From NCBI RefSeq assembly GCF_002964975.1, contig NZ_PSZM01000001.1, forward strand, positions 62,001 to 126,000: a stretch of DNA of 64,000 bases. The letters are read 5' to 3'. Below, piece by piece: positions 62,936 through 64,000 of this stretch. The stretch comes from Apibacter adventoris. GTDB lineage: Bacteria; Bacteroidota; Bacteroidia; Flavobacteriales; Weeksellaceae. The first letter of the stretch is position 1. Every line of letters starts with the position of its first letter. The notes beneath the pieces were generated by a model. The model searched no databases. It was not told the DNA's origin and saw only the letters and a list, made by a program, of their open reading frames with translations. The position numbers were made by a program, and so were the translations under genes.

Positions 62936-64000
62936 TTATTTTATGGATAATTCAAAAGGCATTAAATACAAAATTCCCGTATTTTTATTCATATTTTTTA
63001 TTTTTTGATATAATTGATAATTATCTTTTCCTAAATCTTTTTTTAATACTTTTTCAACATAACTGCTTTGAATATCATCATCATCATTAGATTCCATTTT
63101 ATTAAAAAAAGACTCTAAAAAATTTTTTTCTATGGGATATGAAATTGTATTATATTTCTCCAGTTTTGCTTTTTCAGCTGCAAAAACTATCGCATCATTA
63201 AAAGTTCCTATTTCATCAACTAATCTTCTATCTAAAGCCTGTTTACCACTCCATACTCTCCCTTGTCCTAAATTATCTACTTGTTCAAAGGTCATTTTAC
63301 GATTATTCATAACAACACCCACAAATTTTTTATATGTAATTTCTATACCTTGAGTCATAACATCTTTCATTCCTGCAGTCATTCCCTGAGTGGGAGAATA
63401 ATATAAAGAGTTGGTATTTGTAGTAACATAATCTGTAGTGATTCCTATATTGTTTATTAATTTCTTTACATTAGGTATCATTCCCAACACACCTATAGAA
63501 CCTGTTATAGTATTTTCTTGAGCATAAATTTTATCTCCTGCCATGGCTATATAATATCCTCCGGATGCAGCCACGTCACCAAATGAAACAATTAACGGCT
63601 TTTCCTTTTTAAGCTGTTCTAATTCATATAATATTTCAGCTGAGGCATTCGCACTACCTCCCGGTGAATTTATTCTTAAAACAACTGCTTTAATATTTTC
63701 ATCTTCTTTTATTTCTTTAATTTGTTTAATAAAAGTCTTAGAATAGACTGCATCATCTCCTTTTCCTGTATATATTTCTCCAACAGCATATAGTATTGCT
63801 ATTTTATTTTTTGTATTTAAATCCAGATTTAGATTTTCTTTATATTTTGATAAAGTAATTCTATTTATCTTTTTATCTTTAGAAATTCCTAATTTATTTT
63901 TGATAATTTGATCATATTCGGACTCATTAAGTAATTTATCTACTAATTTATGCTTTAAAGATAAATTTGAAATAAATCCAAATAAACTGTCCGTAGATAT
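62936..64000 (-). CDS. sppA: Signal peptide peptidase SppA, C-terminal part (partial)
   Basis: The frame is open from the window edge (64000) to the stop at 62936, about 355 residues, so the N-terminus and the catalytic lysine side are missing. The visible part has AVVLRINSPGGSANAS, then PLIVSFGDVAASGGYYIAMA, where the Ser after Ala-Ala is the nucleophile of the SppA family, and GSIGVLGMIPN and YSPTQGMTAGMKDVM. It degrades leftover signal peptides in the membrane. The GTG at 63574 lies inside the catalytic motif and is not a start. It is followed by mreB with a 146-base gap. Confidence 0.93.
   Translation of the reverse strand: MSTDSLFGFISNLSLKHKLVDKLLNESEYDQIIKNKLGISKDKKINRITLSKYKENLNLDLNTKNKIAILYAVGEIYTGKGDDAVYSKTFIKQIKEIKEDENIKAVVLRINSPGGSANASAEILYELEQLKKEKPLIVSFGDVAASGGYYIAMAGDKIYAQENTITGSIGVLGMIPNVKKLINNIGITTDYVTTNTNSLYYSPTQGMTAGMKDVMTQGIEITYKKFVGVVMNNRKMTFEQVDNLGQGRVWSGKQALDRRLVDEIGTFNDAIVFAAEKAKLEKYNTISYPIEKNFLESFFNKMESNDDDDIQSSYVEKVLKKDLGKDNYQLYQKIKNMNKNTGILYLMPFELSIK

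Noticed and set aside
63572-63574. GTG as start of a 212-residue SppA protein
   Set aside because: It codes the Val of the GDVAASGG active-site motif, and the frame continues to the window end with family sequence.
1-64000. CRISPR arrays, tRNA or rRNA genes, insertion sequences, phage genes
   Set aside because: I looked for regular direct repeats, cloverleaf and T-loop signatures, and transposase or integrase motifs on both strands and found none.

Overview
The window is A/T-rich throughout and belongs to a Bacteroidota chromosome, most likely class Flavobacteriia. Supporting signs are a SusD-family lipoprotein, TonB-dependent receptors with carboxypeptidase-regulatory N-terminal domains, a type IX secretion (T9SS) C-terminal sorting domain, a PID-CTERM-like small protein, DUF5686, DUF4136, DUF4374 and DUF2271 proteins, and promoters of the TTG/TAnnTTTG type. 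The very low G+C would suit a Weeksellaceae member such as Apibacter or Empedobacter, but that is only a guess. Genes are dense and ordinary chromosomal housekeeping dominates. I see no tRNA, rRNA, CRISPR array, insertion sequence or prophage.

Layout. 1-806: 3' part of a SusD-like lipoprotein gene. 1130-4930 (minus): an Lrp/AsnC regulator, deoC, cysQ, a lipoprotein and apt in one apparent operon (nucleoside salvage). 5117-7184 (plus): a TerC-family membrane protein and a deoxyhypusine-synthase-like enzyme. 7328-10159 (minus): RNA methyltransferase, SAM methyltransferase, map, HAD hydrolase. 10396-10947: DUF4136 lipoprotein. 11004-15596 (minus): siderophore TonB receptor, esterase and PepSY membrane protein, preceded by a 27-bp near-perfect palindrome. 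15819-20955 (plus): two tandem paralogous APC amino-acid permeases and a GapN-like dehydrogenase. 21301-22519: J-domain co-chaperone with a CbpM-like modulator. 22592-31330: DUF5686 barrel protein, GNAT, a TonB receptor divergent from a MocR-type regulator, an MFS exporter and an aldo/keto reductase. 31435-32571: glycosyltransferase.

32568-43941 is the most interesting region. On the minus strand, a XusA-like TonB receptor and two XusB-like DUF4374 surface lipoproteins form one operon. A second operon encodes an ankyrin-repeat exported protein, a DUF2271 protein (a predicted flavinylated electron carrier), a PepSY-flavodoxin-ferredoxin reductase fusion, and the flavin transferase ApbE. A divergent AraC-family regulator borders the locus. 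Both operons carry the same 16-bp sequence inside a palindrome about 55-62 bp upstream of their first gene. I infer one regulon that imports a ferric (xeno)siderophore and reduces it with NAD(P)H through heme and covalently bound FMN.

44123-64000 is housekeeping: serS, sufE-like, a family 9 glycosyltransferase, pdhB, clpX, a T9SS cargo with a PID-CTERM-like small protein and a TlpA-like thioredoxin, recG, a mannitol dehydrogenase-family enzyme, the cell-elongation operon mreB-mreC-mreD-mrdA-rodA, and the C-terminal part of sppA, cut by the window end.
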